From Verrucomicrobiaceae bacterium (lineage in GTDB: Bacteria; Verrucomicrobiota; Verrucomicrobiia; Verrucomicrobiales; Verrucomicrobiaceae): DNA of 64,000 nucleotides. The notes under the pieces are model-generated. The model worked only from the letters and a program-made list of their open reading frames with translations, was not told where the DNA came from and did not search any database. Shown here in pieces: positions 17,874-25,805 of the stretch. Location: contig JADJPM010000005.1 in assembly GCA_016713245.1 (NCBI GenBank), forward strand, positions 1-64,000. Reading direction: 5' to 3'. Both the position numbers and the translations under genes were made by a program. Position 1 is the first letter of the stretch, and each line of letters starts with the position of its first letter.

Positions 17874-19082
17874 ATGTCCCACAGAGTCCTCATCATCGGA
17901 GCCGGCGGCGTCGGCCGCGTCGTCGTTCATAAATGCGCCCAGCTTCCCGAGGTCTTCGGTGAGATCATGCTGGCCAGCCGCACGAAGTCGAAGTGCGACG
18001 GCATCGCCGCTGAGCTGAAGCGCCCCATCCAGACTGCTGGCGTGGATGCCGACAATGTGCCGGAACTGGTGAAGCTGCTGAAGAGCTTCAAACCCGAGGT
18101 CGTCATCAATGTGGCGCTGCCTTATCAAGACCTCACCATCATGGACGCCTGCCTGGAGGCCGGGGTGCATTACATCGACACCGCGAACTACGAGCCGCGC
18201 GACGTGGCGAAGTTCGAATACCACTGGCAGTGGGCCTATCAGGAGAAATTCAAAGCCGCTGGTCTCACCGCCCTGCTTGGCTGTGGCTTTGATCCGGGCG
18301 TGACGAATGTGTACACCGCCTACGCTTTGAAGCATCATTTCTCGAAGATCGACACGCTCGACATCCTCGACTGCAACGCAGGCGACCACGGCAAGGCTTT
18401 CGCGACCAACTTCAATCCCGAGATCAACCTCCGCGAGGTCACCGCGAACGGTCGCTACTGGGAAAACGGCGCGTGGGTGGAAACGAAGCCGCTCGAAATC
18501 AAGCGCAGCTTCCCCTTCCCGGACGGCATCGGCCCGAAGAACATCTACTGCCTCTACCACGAGGAGCTGGAGAGCCTCACCAAGCACATCCCGATGCGCC
18601 GCGCCCGCTTCTGGATGACCTTTGGCGATGCCTACATCAAGCACATGGAAGTGCTCGTGAATGTCGGCATGACCGGCATCCATCCGGTGAAGCACAAGGG
18701 GGTGGACATCATCCCCATCGAGTTCCTCAAGACGCTGCTGCCGGAGCCCGGCACGCTCGGAGCCGACACGAAAGGCAAGACCTGCATCGGCAACTGGATC
18801 GAAGGCACCGGCAAGGATGGCCAGCCAAAGCGCTACTACGTTTACAACATCTGCGATCACCAGGAGTGCTACAAGGAGACCAATTCGCAGGGCGTCAGCT
18901 ACACCACCGGCGTCCCCGCCATGATCGCCGCCCGTCAGCTCCTCACGAATCCATCCGAGTATCGCCAGCCCGGCGTCTGGAATGTCGAGCAGCTCAATCC
19001 CGATCCCTTCATGGCCGATCTCAATGCCTACGGCCTGCCGTGGGTCGAGACCTGGCCCACGGAGCCGCTGCCGGGCGAGTGA
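17874..19082 (+). CDS. Carboxynorspermidine synthase (saccharopine dehydrogenase family)
   Basis: The 402-aa product opens with VLIIGAGGVGRVVVHKCAQ, an NAD(P)-binding Rossmann loop, and continues as a saccharopine-dehydrogenase fold with ALLGCGFDPGVTNVYTAYA and PFPDGIGPKNIYCLYHEELESL. That length and these motifs fit carboxynorspermidine/carboxyspermidine dehydrogenase, which condenses diaminopropane or putrescine with aspartate semialdehyde using NADPH. It is the first step of the alternative spermidine/norspermidine route. The decarboxylase partner (NspC) is not next to it. Plain saccharopine dehydrogenase is less likely from the sequence. Cytoplasmic. Confidence 0.85.
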   Translation: MSHRVLIIGAGGVGRVVVHKCAQLPEVFGEIMLASRTKSKCDGIAAELKRPIQTAGVDADNVPELVKLLKSFKPEVVINVALPYQDLTIMDACLEAGVHYIDTANYEPRDVAKFEYHWQWAYQEKFKAAGLTALLGCGFDPGVTNVYTAYALKHHFSKIDTLDILDCNAGDHGKAFATNFNPEINLREVTANGRYWENGAWVETKPLEIKRSFPFPDGIGPKNIYCLYHEELESLTKHIPMRRARFWMTFGDAYIKHMEVLVNVGMTGIHPVKHKGVDIIPIEFLKTLLPEPGTLGADTKGKTCIGNWIEGTGKDGQPKRYYVYNICDHQECYKETNSQGVSYTTGVPAMIAARQLLTNPSEYRQPGVWNVEQLNPDPFMADLNAYGLPWVETWPTEPLPGE

Positions 19083-19126
19083 GCCATTCGCGGCCAGGAA
19101 TGACGAGATAAGGGCGGTGATACGCT

Positions 19127-19190
19127 TGTAGTTCGGCCTTCAGGCCGTGCTTGGACACTTCTACACGGGCTAAAGCCCGAACTACGAACA
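19127..19190. repeat. Inverted doublet of GTAGTTCGG-type palindromic repeats
   Basis: GTAGTTCGGCCTTCAGGCCG (19128-19147) faces CGGGCTAAAGCCCGAACTAC (from 19166). The outer GTAGTTCGG / CCGAACTAC arms are exact complements and each half carries its own mini-hairpin. This is the classical layout of a REP doublet. The right half is identical over 24 nt to the copy inside the glycosyltransferase gene. Confidence 0.85.
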
Positions 19191-19252
19191 GCCTTCGAGC
19201 TTCGACATTCTTTCGTCATTCGTCCTTCCTCATTCGTCATTTCCCCTCCGCC

Positions 19253-19570
19253 TCACTGATTCAGCGGCTTCCACTCGATCTCACAGGCCAGTTCGCCATC
19301 GCCGTCGATGCGCACGGTGGCCAGCCAAGCGTCGTAACCGAGGTTCATGGCCTTCACCAGCACGCGGGCGCTATCGGAAGCGCTGAGTTCCGGTGGCTCG
19401 TGCGAGGCCCGCGTGGTGATCACATGCACGAAGAGGTTTTCCTCCTCGCCACGGGCTTCGATGTCGATGCCGTGGTGGCCTCGGTGAGTCGTGCAGTGGT
19501 AGCCGGTGGAGGTCAGATAGGCCTCGACGTGCTTCTGGCCGAATTCGGGAATCTCAGCGGGTTTCAACAT
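19253..19570 (-). CDS. Small protein with a degenerate restriction-endonuclease-like fold
   Basis: The 105-aa product (ATG 19570) reads FGQKHVEAYLTSTGYHC, then GHHGIDIEARGEEENLFVHVITTR and LGYDAWLATVRI. The first helix, the GID-type strand and the following hydrophobic strand follow the order of Mrr/UPF0102-like PD-(D/E)XK proteins. However, the position where ExK is expected reads HVIT. If the alignment is right the catalytic Glu and Lys are lost, suggesting a binding-only role. I do not recognise a named family. It lies alone between two repeat elements. Confidence 0.55.
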   Translation of the reverse strand: MLKPAEIPEFGQKHVEAYLTSTGYHCTTHRGHHGIDIEARGEEENLFVHVITTRASHEPPELSASDSARVLVKAMNLGYDAWLATVRIDGDGELACEIEWKPLNQ

Positions 19571-19639
19571 GGGAGAAGGCAGGTTGATGGGGTGCCGCTC
19601 AGGGAAATACCAAAACCGCCGCGCCATGGCAAGGGCTGA

Positions 19640-19696
19640 AAGTTTCAGGTTTCAGGTTCCAAGTTTCACGATCTTGAAACGTGAAACCTGAAACTT
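19640..19696. repeat. TTTCAGGTTTCA-type inverted repeat
   Basis: AAGTTTCAGGTTTCA (19640-19654) is the reverse complement of TGAAACCTGAAACTT (19682-19696). A second nested hairpin, GTTTCACG / CGTGAAAC, lies inside. A shorter related copy (TCAGGTTCCAAGT) occurs near 41749. It lies just beyond the stop of the giant cytochrome gene and could also stop transcription. Confidence 0.75.
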
Positions 19697-19708
19697 GAAA
19701 CAACAGCC

Positions 19709-22700
19709 TCACTTCTTCACCAGCGATTCGAGGTAATCGAGCAGGCTCGCGAACTCCTTCACGGTGAAGTTCATCATCAAACCGGGTGGCATCATGCTGG
19801 TGGGCAGTTTCTGACGCGACTGGATGTCCGCCACTTTGAAGGTGAACTCCTGGGAAGTGATGTTGCGAAGCTTGACCTCGCTCGCGCTTTCCAGCGTGAT
19901 GAAACCCATCTGCGCATTGCCATTTTTCATCGTGATCATCTCGCTGGCGAAGCCCTGGGCGATGGTTTTGTTCGGATCGAGGATGTTTTGGGCCAGATCG
20001 GGGCGCTTGTAGGTTTGGGCGATGTTGCCGAGGTAGGGGCCTTTTTGGGCTTCGGTCTCTTTGACGGTGTGGCAGGCCACGCAGGTGGCTTTGGTGAAGA
20101 TTTGCTCGCCGAGCGCCACGTTGCCTTTTTCCTTCAAAACGGCCGCGAGGGCCTCTTCGGGCTTCAAGGTCATGATCTTGGGCGTTTTGTCCTCGATCTT
20201 GCTGATGCGCATGGCCTTCGCGGCGCGTTCGGCGGCGCCTTTGACCTCGGCATCGGGATCATCGAGCGCCGCGAGCACTTTGGCGGCGCTGGGCATGTGC
20301 TTGGAGGCGCTGATGGCGTCGATGATGAGCTTGCGGTGCTTCGGATCGGCCCAGCCCTCGTCGAGCGCCTTCTGCGTGAGCTGGATGGACTCCGGACTGC
20401 CCGTCTTGCGGTTCGCGAGGTTCAGCAACGCGGCATTCGCATACATCGACACCGGCCACTCGCCCTTCTCGGCGATCTGCTCAATGAGCTGATGGTGATT
20501 TTCGAGCTTCGGCGCGTTCAAGAAGGCGTTGAAGGCCGCATCGTAGTCCTTGCCGGAGTCCGGGAGCTTCTTGAGCGGCTCCAGCGCAGCGAGCGTGGCG
20601 GAGACGCCGTCAGCGCTATCGGTTTTGGCGAGGGCGGTGATGGCCTGAGCTAGAGTAGCGGGGCCATTCTTGGCCCCTGCATCAGAGGGGGCAGGAATGC
20701 CCCCATTACGGACCAAACCAACCAGCAGCGGCACCGCCTCCGCCGGAATCTCCTCCGCGCCAGCAAGCTGCGCGGCCAGCTCCGGCAGCACCTTCGGATC
20801 CTTCTTCGCGAGTTCGAGGATGCGCTGCTGCGCCTCGTTGAACTGGATGCGGTTGCGGTTCAGCTCCTTCACCAGGAAGGCGGCTTCCTCCGGCGTGGCC
20901 TTCGCCAGCGCGTCCTTCAGCGCCACGGCGATCTTCGGCGTCTCACTCCAAGCCTCCGGCTGGTAATACGGCCCGCGTGTGTCCGGCCGCGTGCCCCACG
21001 AATCTCCCTTCCACTCGCCTTCTTTGAAATGCAGTCGGCACAGCGCGGCGAGGATGTGTTGGCGGAGAGTGCCGCTTTTCGCTTCGGGCAGATAGTTAGC
21101 CAAACCAGATATAGCCCGGGGGTCATGGAAAACGCTGAGAAAGTTAGCAGCGAGTTGCTTCTCAGATTCTTCTTCCGCCTCCCTCAAACGAATAAGCCAA
21201 TAGGCGAGTGCATCGTCACCGATCTCTTTGCAGGCATTCCTATAGTAATGAGCAAACTCTGGATAATTTTCGATATGGTAGCGGCACATGGACCAGATAG
21301 AGTATTGCGTTTTGCGGTCTTTAGTTTGGGCTGCTTGTTGAATCCACCCGAGCGCCGAAGCCTCATCTTCATTCGGCCTAGCCGTTCCTCTGTAGCCATC
21401 TGTGAAGGCAAAAACTCTATCGGCCGAGCGATTTCTCCCCATCAGCCGTCGTGCAGCCCACGCCATCTTGCCGGAGATATTGTAACCGGCTTTCAAGATC
21501 TGAACTTTGTCAAAGGCTTCAGGGTGTAAGCTTAGAGTGTTAATGGCGGCGATGGCCGGTATCACATCCTCCCTGGTTTTGGCGTTCTCGACCATTCCAC
21601 CGAGCGTATCGAACGATTTGCTCCAAGGGCGGCTCAGAATTTCGCCCTGAGCCTCCAATCTCCGGCGATAGCTTGGTGAACGCAGAAGCTCAACCAGCTC
21701 CTCATCCTTTGCCTTCGCGAAATCCGGCAGCGGCTCCGCTTTGAAGCCCTTGGGCTTCACCTGCACGATGTAACCAACATCCGGGCCGGCCCAGCCGAAG
21801 GTGGCGCCTTTCCAACTGGCGCAATAGACGCGGCTCATGCCATCGACATCGGCGTCGGTGGGGCGGGTCATTTTGATGAAGGCCTCGGGCTTGCGGGTTT
21901 CCTCAAAGGTAGCGCCTTTGGGCTTCACCTGATGATGCCAGAGAGCACCGCTGCCCCAGTCGCAGGTGAAGGGGGCGTTGTTCCAAGCGCCGAAGCCGGG
22001 CTCGTCGATGTAAACCGCGCCGGTGCCGCTGCCGCCACCGTAGTCGGCGAGGGGCTGGATGGCCTCATCGTTGAAGTTTTTGTAGAGGCGCGGGTAACCG
22101 TGGTCGTCGAGGCCGGTGAAGTGGTGGAAGCGCACGTTCCAGCCACCGCCGTCGTTCGTGTTATCGCGAGCGAACATGTCCATCAGTGGGCTGATGGCGA
22201 CTTCGAGGATGTTGCGTGTGCCGGTGGAGTAGATTTCGAGGCCGGTGCCGTCGGGCCGCACGCGGATGACGCCGCCGCCGCGATGCTGGAGCGTCTTGCC
22301 ATCGGTTCCGGTGGCCTTCAGGAAGCCGAAATCGCCGCCCGCGATGTAAAGCCAGCCGTCGATGCCGAGGCTGAGGCCGTTCGTGGTGTGATCCGCAGGG
22401 CGATCTTTGAAGCCGTAGGCGATGCCATTGACGAGGATGTTTTGTTTCTCAGCCACGCCGTCGTGATCGGCATCAATGAACTCGCTGAGGTGCGGCGGAT
22501 GCACGAGGTAGAGGCGGTCGTGGTCCCACACGAGGCCGCGCGGGCTGTCCACCTCGCAGAAGACCTTCGTTTCATCGGCACGGCCATCGCCATCGAGATC
22601 GCGCAGGCGGATGATGCGGCCGCGGTTGGGTTTGCGCTCCACGGAGCCGTTTCCATCCGAGGAAACGTAAAGCGTGCCATCAGGCTCCGCAGCGAGGAAG

Positions 22701-24115
22701 ACGGGGTAGTTCGCCGCAGCGCTGTTGGCGAAAAGCGTCACGTCGAAGCCCTCGGCGACCTTCACGTCCTTCAAAATGGCCGCTTCCTCCTCTGGCGTGA
22801 GTTTGACGATCTTCGGCGTGATGTTGCCGCCGTCTTTGCGGGGGTCAGTGGCCTGGTTGTATTCCTTTTGCTGCTCCGCGCTCAGCTTCGGCGCGATGGC
22901 CTTGATGCCGGGGCCTTTGAGCCGCACCTCGCGGATGCTGGCCCAGCCGCCGCTCTTTTTGCTAAGCGCATGCACCTTCACAAAGCGGATGCCGTCGGCC
23001 TTGGCGAAGTCATTCGAGTAAGGCGCGTTCTTCTCGTTCGCGCTGCCATCAACGAGCGTGGTCCATGTCTTGCCATCGGTGCTGCCTTCGACTTTGAACT
23101 GATACACGCCGTTGTTTTCCCAGGTGGTCTCGATGCCAGTGAGCGCCTGTGGCTTTTCCAGCTCAAGCTGCAACCACTGCGGATAATCCGGGCCGTTGGC
23201 GCACCAGCGGGTGTTTTCGTCATTGTCCACCGCCCGCCAGGCGAAGTTGTTCTTGCCGGTCTCTTCGCTGCTCGCGGTCGCCTTGATGCCCATGGCGTCT
23301 TTCGGCGTAGGCGGCGGTTTCGGAGCCTCGACGGCCTTCGCAGCGACAAACGTCACTTGGTTCTGCCCCTTGAACGGCGTCAGGTAGTCCGGCGAAAGCT
23401 TGTCACAGGCCCAAAGCAGGCCACGCGTGATCAAATCGAGGTAGCGAGCATCCGCGACGGTCTCGGTGTTGTGGCCGATGGTCGTGCTGAAGCTGCGGGC
23501 ACCGGCTTTTTCGTTCGTCCAGGCCACGATGGCATCCACGGTCTTGCCCTTGACCATCTGGCGGCCCATGGCGAGCGGATGGGCGTCGAAGAGGTTCGCG
23601 TTGTTATAAAGCTCCTCTTTGATCGTGGTCCAATCGGCCAGCGTCTTGGTGATCGGATGCTCCTTATCGACAAACGTGATCGCGATAGGCTCCTGCGGGC
23701 CGTGCGAGTTCGATTGCAGGCCGAGGCGCTTGAACCAGCGATCCTCCCCCGTGCGGAAGCTGTGCATGGCGCAGTGAAGCTGGATGCTCGGGATCGTTTT
23801 ATGAGCGTCGAGGATGTGGGTGAGCGTCTCCTTGTTGTTCATGCTCGCGGCACACTCGTCGTGGATGATGATGTCGTATCCCTTGGCCCAATCCACCTTG
23901 TCATAGACCGGCAGCGGCGGGTTGGTGGACTTGTCATCGGTCCAAATGACATCCACCTGCACATTCGCGCGGCTTTGGATGCCCTTGGCGATGACCTCAT
24001 GCTGCTTCGCGTAGTCATGGCAGCAGCCCCCGGTGATGAGGAGGGCTTTCAGCGGCTCGGCGGCCGAAACGGAGAGCAGAGGGCAAAGGGCGAGGAGGAG
24101 GGCTTTTCGGAGCAT
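19709..24115 (-). CDS. Giant secreted ThuA / F5-8C / PVC-type dehydrogenase / HEAT / cytochrome c protein
   Basis: The 1468-aa product starts MLRKALLLALCPLLSVSAA, a signal peptide; ATG 24115 is chosen for that reason. Domain order: ThuA-like (about 22-250, LLITGGCCHDYAKQHEVI), F5/8-type C carbohydrate-binding (about 285-425, ASSEETGKNNFAWRAVDND), and a beta-propeller-like membrane-bound dehydrogenase domain (about 455-800, YVSSDGNGSV, LRDLDGDGRADE). Helical repeats (about 830-1320) and one c-type haem domain with CVACH at about 1342-1346 follow. It probably oxidises sugars in the periplasm and passes electrons to the haem; the substrate is unknown. A palindromic repeat at 20654-20709 is read in frame, and 21060-21620 is lower in GC. 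Confidence 0.9.
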   Translation of the reverse strand: MLRKALLLALCPLLSVSAAEPLKALLITGGCCHDYAKQHEVIAKGIQSRANVQVDVIWTDDKSTNPPLPVYDKVDWAKGYDIIIHDECAASMNNKETLTHILDAHKTIPSIQLHCAMHSFRTGEDRWFKRLGLQSNSHGPQEPIAITFVDKEHPITKTLADWTTIKEELYNNANLFDAHPLAMGRQMVKGKTVDAIVAWTNEKAGARSFSTTIGHNTETVADARYLDLITRGLLWACDKLSPDYLTPFKGQNQVTFVAAKAVEAPKPPPTPKDAMGIKATASSEETGKNNFAWRAVDNDENTRWCANGPDYPQWLQLELEKPQALTGIETTWENNGVYQFKVEGSTDGKTWTTLVDGSANEKNAPYSNDFAKADGIRFVKVHALSKKSGGWASIREVRLKGPGIKAIAPKLSAEQQKEYNQATDPRKDGGNITPKIVKLTPEEEAAILKDVKVAEGFDVTLFANSAAANYPVFLAAEPDGTLYVSSDGNGSVERKPNRGRIIRLRDLDGDGRADETKVFCEVDSPRGLVWDHDRLYLVHPPHLSEFIDADHDGVAEKQNILVNGIAYGFKDRPADHTTNGLSLGIDGWLYIAGGDFGFLKATGTDGKTLQHRGGGVIRVRPDGTGLEIYSTGTRNILEVAISPLMDMFARDNTNDGGGWNVRFHHFTGLDDHGYPRLYKNFNDEAIQPLADYGGGSGTGAVYIDEPGFGAWNNAPFTCDWGSGALWHHQVKPKGATFEETRKPEAFIKMTRPTDADVDGMSRVYCASWKGATFGWAGPDVGYIVQVKPKGFKAEPLPDFAKAKDEELVELLRSPSYRRRLEAQGEILSRPWSKSFDTLGGMVENAKTREDVIPAIAAINTLSLHPEAFDKVQILKAGYNISGKMAWAARRLMGRNRSADRVFAFTDGYRGTARPNEDEASALGWIQQAAQTKDRKTQYSIWSMCRYHIENYPEFAHYYRNACKEIGDDALAYWLIRLREAEEESEKQLAANFLSVFHDPRAISGLANYLPEAKSGTLRQHILAALCRLHFKEGEWKGDSWGTRPDTRGPYYQPEAWSETPKIAVALKDALAKATPEEAAFLVKELNRNRIQFNEAQQRILELAKKDPKVLPELAAQLAGAEEIPAEAVPLLVGLVRNGGIPAPSDAGAKNGPATLAQAITALAKTDSADGVSATLAALEPLKKLPDSGKDYDAAFNAFLNAPKLENHHQLIEQIAEKGEWPVSMYANAALLNLANRKTGSPESIQLTQKALDEGWADPKHRKLIIDAISASKHMPSAAKVLAALDDPDAEVKGAAERAAKAMRISKIEDKTPKIMTLKPEEALAAVLKEKGNVALGEQIFTKATCVACHTVKETEAQKGPYLGNIAQTYKRPDLAQNILDPNKTIAQGFASEMITMKNGNAQMGFITLESASEVKLRNITSQEFTFKVADIQSRQKLPTSMMPPGLMMNFTVKEFASLLDYLESLVKK
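20654..20709. repeat. Inverted pair of GGGGCCA hairpins inside the giant cytochrome gene
   Basis: GGGGCCA-TTCT-TGGCCCC (20660-20677) and GGGGGCA-GGAA-TGCCCCC (20687-20704) are two small hairpins. Their flanks (GTAGC / ATTAC) are inverted relative to each other. The pair is translated in frame as VRNGGIPAPSDAGAKNGPAT within the helical-repeat region. Confidence 0.8.
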
Positions 24116-24264
24116 GGAAAAATGAGGAGCGCAGAAACCGCACATTTGGCAGCTTTTCTATCAGAATAGTATCTGGCGACTTGACCCCAAAACGGCCAGG
24201 AAATCGCCCCTCGGCGCATATCTTCGTTCGCTTTTGCCCGCTGACCTGCCACTCTCGCGCCCTC

Positions 24265-25290
24265 ATGCGCGTCACAGTCAAAGACATCCTAGAAATCGTC
24301 GGCGGAAAACTGCTCTCCGGGAGCGAATCCACCGCCATTGAGGGCTTTGCCAACCTCCGCGAGTCCGTGAAGGGCGACCTGAGCTTCTTCCACGACCCAC
24401 GCTATGATACCCTGCTCACCACCACGAAGGCCTGCGCCGTTTTGGTGCCGGAAACGTGGACGAAATTCCCCGAAGGCGTCGCCTGCATCGGCGTGGCGGA
24501 TCCTTCGCGGATGTTTGAGACCATCGTGGAGAAATTCGGTGTGCAGCCGGAACCCTTCAAACCGGGCGTGCATGCCACCGCCGTGATCGGCGAGGACGTG
24601 AAAATGGACCCCGCCAAGGTCCGCATCGGCCCGCACGCCGTCATTGAGGATGGCGTGGAGATCGGCGACGGCGCGGAGATCGGCGCAGGATGCTTCGTGG
24701 GCCGAAACGCCCGCATCGGCGCAAATTCGAAGCTCTTTGCCAATGTGAGTGTCCACACCGGTTGCCTCCTCGGCGAGCGTGTCATCATTCACAGCAGCGT
24801 CGTGATCGGAGGCGACGGCTTTGGCTACGAATTCGACAAAGGCCGCCACCGCAAAATCAGGCAGGCCGGCATCGTGCAGATCGACAACGATGTCGAAATC
24901 GGCGCGGGCACCATGGTGGACCGCGCCCGCTTTGGCCGCACCTGGATCGGCGAGGGCACGAAGATCGATAACCTCGTCCAAATCGGCCACAACGTGGTCA
25001 TCGGAAAGCATTGCATCATCGTCGCCGCCAATGCCATCGCGGGCAGCGCCCACATCGGCGACTACGTCGTCATCGCGGCGCAGTGTGGTGTCGCCGGCCA
25101 TGTGAAGATCGGCTCCCAAGCCACGCTCGCCGGCCGCTGCGGTGTGACAAAAGATCTCCCCGGCGGAGCCACCTACCTCGGCTATCCTGCGATCCCTGTC
25201 GGCGAGGAAAAACGCCGCCTCGCCAGCATCAACCGCCTGCCCAGCCTCTCCGCTCGCGTGAAGAAGCTCGAAGACAAGGTGGGGGAGTAG
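24265..25290 (+). CDS. lpxD: UDP-3-O-acylglucosamine N-acyltransferase
   Basis: The 341-aa product has the LpxD layout: an N-terminal uridine-binding domain (about 1-100) and then a long left-handed beta helix of hexapeptide repeats (IGPHAVIEDGVEIGDGAEIG and so on). The catalytic His is in DNLVQIGHNVVIGKHC. GGDGFGYEF and the C-terminal coiled helix (RVKKLEDKVGE) are typical. It adds the second 3-hydroxyacyl chain from acyl-ACP in lipid A synthesis, so the organism makes LPS. ATG 24265 is chosen because the family starts here; the 84 nt upstream in frame lack similarity. Divergent from the giant cytochrome gene. Confidence 0.95.
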   Translation: MRVTVKDILEIVGGKLLSGSESTAIEGFANLRESVKGDLSFFHDPRYDTLLTTTKACAVLVPETWTKFPEGVACIGVADPSRMFETIVEKFGVQPEPFKPGVHATAVIGEDVKMDPAKVRIGPHAVIEDGVEIGDGAEIGAGCFVGRNARIGANSKLFANVSVHTGCLLGERVIIHSSVVIGGDGFGYEFDKGRHRKIRQAGIVQIDNDVEIGAGTMVDRARFGRTWIGEGTKIDNLVQIGHNVVIGKHCIIVAANAIAGSAHIGDYVVIAAQCGVAGHVKIGSQATLAGRCGVTKDLPGGATYLGYPAIPVGEEKRRLASINRLPSLSARVKKLEDKVGE

Positions 25291-25292
25291 TC

Positions 25293-25538
25293 TCAGATCA
25301 CTTCCTCGCCATGTGGTACCTGGCCGGGTATGAGGAAGGTCTTCACCATCTCGCCTTCTCCACACGCGATCAAACCTGAGAATCGCTTGTACCACTCGCC
25401 CTCAGGGACTTCGGGTTCGGTCGAGCACCAGTTGGAAAAGAGGACTAACTGCTCCACTGAGACATGCCGACGCTCGATGCGGTCAAGCAAGTGCGCCATG
25501 AGTGCCCGGGGCAGATTCTTGCGGCGTATTTTGGGCAT
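25293..25538 (-). CDS. Small protein, second gene of a toxin-antitoxin-like pair
   Basis: The 81-aa product reads MPKIRRKNLPRALMAHLLDR at its start and ends with GEMVKTFLIPGQVPHGEEV. The first 35 residues are basic and helical; the rest is compact and acidic. It starts 3 nt after the stop of the 70-aa gene upstream, so both are made from one message. Size, pairing and charge suggest the effector of a two-gene module, but I recognise no toxin family and see no catalytic motif. It converges with lpxD, 2 nt apart. Confidence 0.65.
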   Translation of the reverse strand: MPKIRRKNLPRALMAHLLDRIERRHVSVEQLVLFSNWCSTEPEVPEGEWYKRFSGLIACGEGEMVKTFLIPGQVPHGEEVI

Positions 25539-25541
25539 GGG

Positions 25542-25754
25542 CTATTCCTCGCCGTAGAAGCCTTTCGTGATCGCCAGCTTCAGTCTTTTCACCTCGGCAG
25601 GATCAGTGGCATCAACCATTTGCTGAGCAAGCTCACCAAGCTCCTCTCCCGACAACTGACGGCGTTTATCGAGTTCCTTCGTGTGGCGCACCACCTTCAC
25701 CAATTCAGCAGGCGGCAGGCAGTCGATCTCATAGATAAGCTGGGTGGCAGTCAT
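25542..25754 (-). CDS. Small protein, first gene of a toxin-antitoxin-like pair
   Basis: The 70-aa product (MTATQLIYEIDCLPPAELVK, later KRRQLSGEELGELAQQMVDA and ending ITKGFYGEE) is almost wholly helical and acidic. The I-x-E-I-x-x-LPP-x-E opening looks like small antitoxin-type proteins. Order (acidic gene first, partner 3 nt later) matches many toxin-antitoxin operons. No DNA-binding fold such as ribbon-helix-helix is obvious. Function is inferred only from arrangement. Confidence 0.65.
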   Translation of the reverse strand: MTATQLIYEIDCLPPAELVKVVRHTKELDKRRQLSGEELGELAQQMVDATDPAEVKRLKLAITKGFYGEE

Positions 25755-25805
25755 GGCGGAAGAATACGGGTTCTCTGGGAGCGGTCAAGACGTGCGGTGC
25801 TGGCC

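Noticed and set aside
21932..24169. Long open plus-strand frame opposite the giant cytochrome gene
   Set aside because: It is a codon-bias shadow: the product has no family resemblance, while the minus strand encodes clear domains.
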